Positions 63,314 to 64,000 of a stretch of 64,000 bases of DNA are shown here, piece by piece. The notes below the pieces were generated by a model. It was not told the origin of the DNA and did not search any database. It worked only from the letters and a program-made list of their open reading frames with translations. The first letter of the stretch is position 1, and every line of letters starts with the position of its first letter. The position numbers were made by a program, and so were the translations under genes. This stretch comes from Frankia sp. QA3 (GTDB lineage Bacteria; Actinomycetota; Actinomycetes; Frankiales; Frankiaceae), in NCBI RefSeq assembly GCF_000262465.1, contig NZ_CM001489.1, positions 5,246,741-5,310,740 of the forward strand, written 5' to 3'.

Positions 63314-63949
63314 ATGAGCAAGATTGCGGTCTTCGGCGCGGGTGGCAGGGCCGGGCGATCGGCCGTCAGGGAGGCGCGCCGGCGCGGTCATCAGGTCACC
63401 GCAGTCGTGCGTGATCCAGCCAAGCACGGCGACCTGGCAACCGACGGCGTGCACCTGGTGGCCGGTGACGTCCTCGATGCGGACGATGTTGCCCGCGTTG
63501 CGGCGCGGCATCATGCCGCGATCAGCGCCGTCTACGATGCCGGCGCGCAGCCTGACGCCTTCTTCACCGGCGCCGCCAGCGCCCTGCTCGACGGGCTGAC
63601 CAGGGCAGGCGTAGGCCGGCTCATCGTGGTCGGCCTGGCGTCGGTGCTGACGACAGCGTCCGGAGTGCCGCTGATGGACACGCCCGGCTACCCGCAGGAG
63701 TACCGCTCGTTCTACCTGGGACATGCGACCGGGGTGGCAGTGCTGCGTGCCGCGGCCACCGGGCTTGACTGGCTGGTCGTCAGCCCGGCCGGCGACTTCG
63801 ACCACGACGGCGCGCGCACCGGCCGGTACCGGACGGCCGCGGCCGAGGCGGCCAGCCGCGTCTCCTATGCCGACTTCGCGATCTCGCTGCTCGACGAGAT
63901 CGACACCCCCAGACATCACCGGGCGCACCTGGGTGTCGAGGCGGGCTGA
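63314..63949 (+). CDS. NAD(P)-binding Rossmann-fold protein (NmrA/QOR2-like)
   Basis: This 211-residue atypical SDR-type protein has GAGGRAG at the N-terminus as the dinucleotide site, AVVRDPAKH after beta-2, GDVLDADDVARV, and LDWLVVSPAGDF near the end. It resembles NAD(P)H-binding proteins (BVR-B/NmrA/QOR2) often divergent from HxlR regulators. The usual Tyr-x-x-x-Lys of classical SDRs is not evident. The ATG at 63314 has GGAGGCGAGG about 8 bp upstream. Confidence 0.87.
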   Translation: MSKIAVFGAGGRAGRSAVREARRRGHQVTAVVRDPAKHGDLATDGVHLVAGDVLDADDVARVAARHHAAISAVYDAGAQPDAFFTGAASALLDGLTRAGVGRLIVVGLASVLTTASGVPLMDTPGYPQEYRSFYLGHATGVAVLRAAATGLDWLVVSPAGDFDHDGARTGRYRTAAAEAASRVSYADFAISLLDEIDTPRHHRAHLGVEAG

Positions 63950-64000
63950 TATGCGCTGATCCATGCACGAGATGGTGACCGCTGCATCCTCGCGGTTACC

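Noticed and set aside
60157..63414. Very long plus-strand frame (about 1,085 codons)
   Set aside because: It runs antisense through the PucR-type regulator and out of frame through the HSL hydrolase; the content is Arg/Gly/Pro-rich shadow.
63963..64000. Start of a new gene at ATG 63963
   Set aside because: Only 12 codons are visible before the window ends, with no ribosome site, so it cannot be supported.

Overview
The window is very GC-rich DNA with strongly G/C-ending codons. Its content (modular type I polyketide synthases, SARP and LAL regulators, many TetR genes, a LexA box of actinobacterial form, a mycofactocin-type dehydrogenase) points to an actinomycete. A Frankia-like genome is my best guess, but this is inferred from gene content and not from a marker gene.

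Region 1 (1 to about 30.3 kb) is the right part of a polyketide cluster. It starts inside a PKS gene that runs off the left edge (AT tail, KR, ACP, C-terminal docking domain). A large two-module PKS follows (docking-KS-AT-DH-KR-ACP-KS-AT-DH-KR-ACP-TE), whose frame is broken by one extra base near 12,062. Both complete ATs carry the HAFH signature expected for malonyl-CoA. The terminal TE implies that the chain is released here. Next come an SDR, two SnoaL-fold proteins, a TetR/MFS divergent pair, a dipeptide-type ABC transporter whose genes overlap and run into a LAL regulator, and a convergent SARP.

Region 2 (30.6 to 51.3 kb) looks catabolic. It holds a UPF0104/LPG-synthase-like membrane protein, a TetR, an amidase, a branched-chain-amino-acid-type ABC transporter in which two permeases and one ATPase are fused in one polypeptide, its binding protein and second ATPase, an amidohydrolase, a tannase-like hydrolase with a PKD-like tail, an ArsR plus small membrane protein, two SDRs, two type-B carboxylesterases and an exported hydrolase. 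Three of the transcription units share a 15-bp operator-like motif, GTGAAC-N3-GTTGAC, lying on or over the -35 box. This suggests one regulon for taking up and breaking down an ester/amide compound.

Region 3 (51.3 to 64 kb) holds a DUF222-HNH nuclease gene behind a LexA-box sequence, then a mycofactocin-type SDR and aldehyde dehydrogenase with a TetR. A partly decayed P450 system follows: a ferredoxin reductase remnant, a P450 with one nonsense codon and one frameshift, and an intact 3Fe-4S ferredoxin. The end has a PucR/CdaR-type regulator divergent from an HSL-type hydrolase, and an HxlR divergent from an NAD(P)-binding protein.

Two traits run through the whole window. One is an unusual density of short tandem repeats, about sixteen arrays with units of 5 to 21 bp. 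Several sit exactly on stop codons or in promoter gaps. The other is a set of single-base frameshifts or nonsense codons in otherwise well-conserved genes (PKS, carboxylesterase, P450, small membrane protein), which could be real decay or base-calling errors. I saw no rRNA, tRNA, CRISPR array or insertion sequence.
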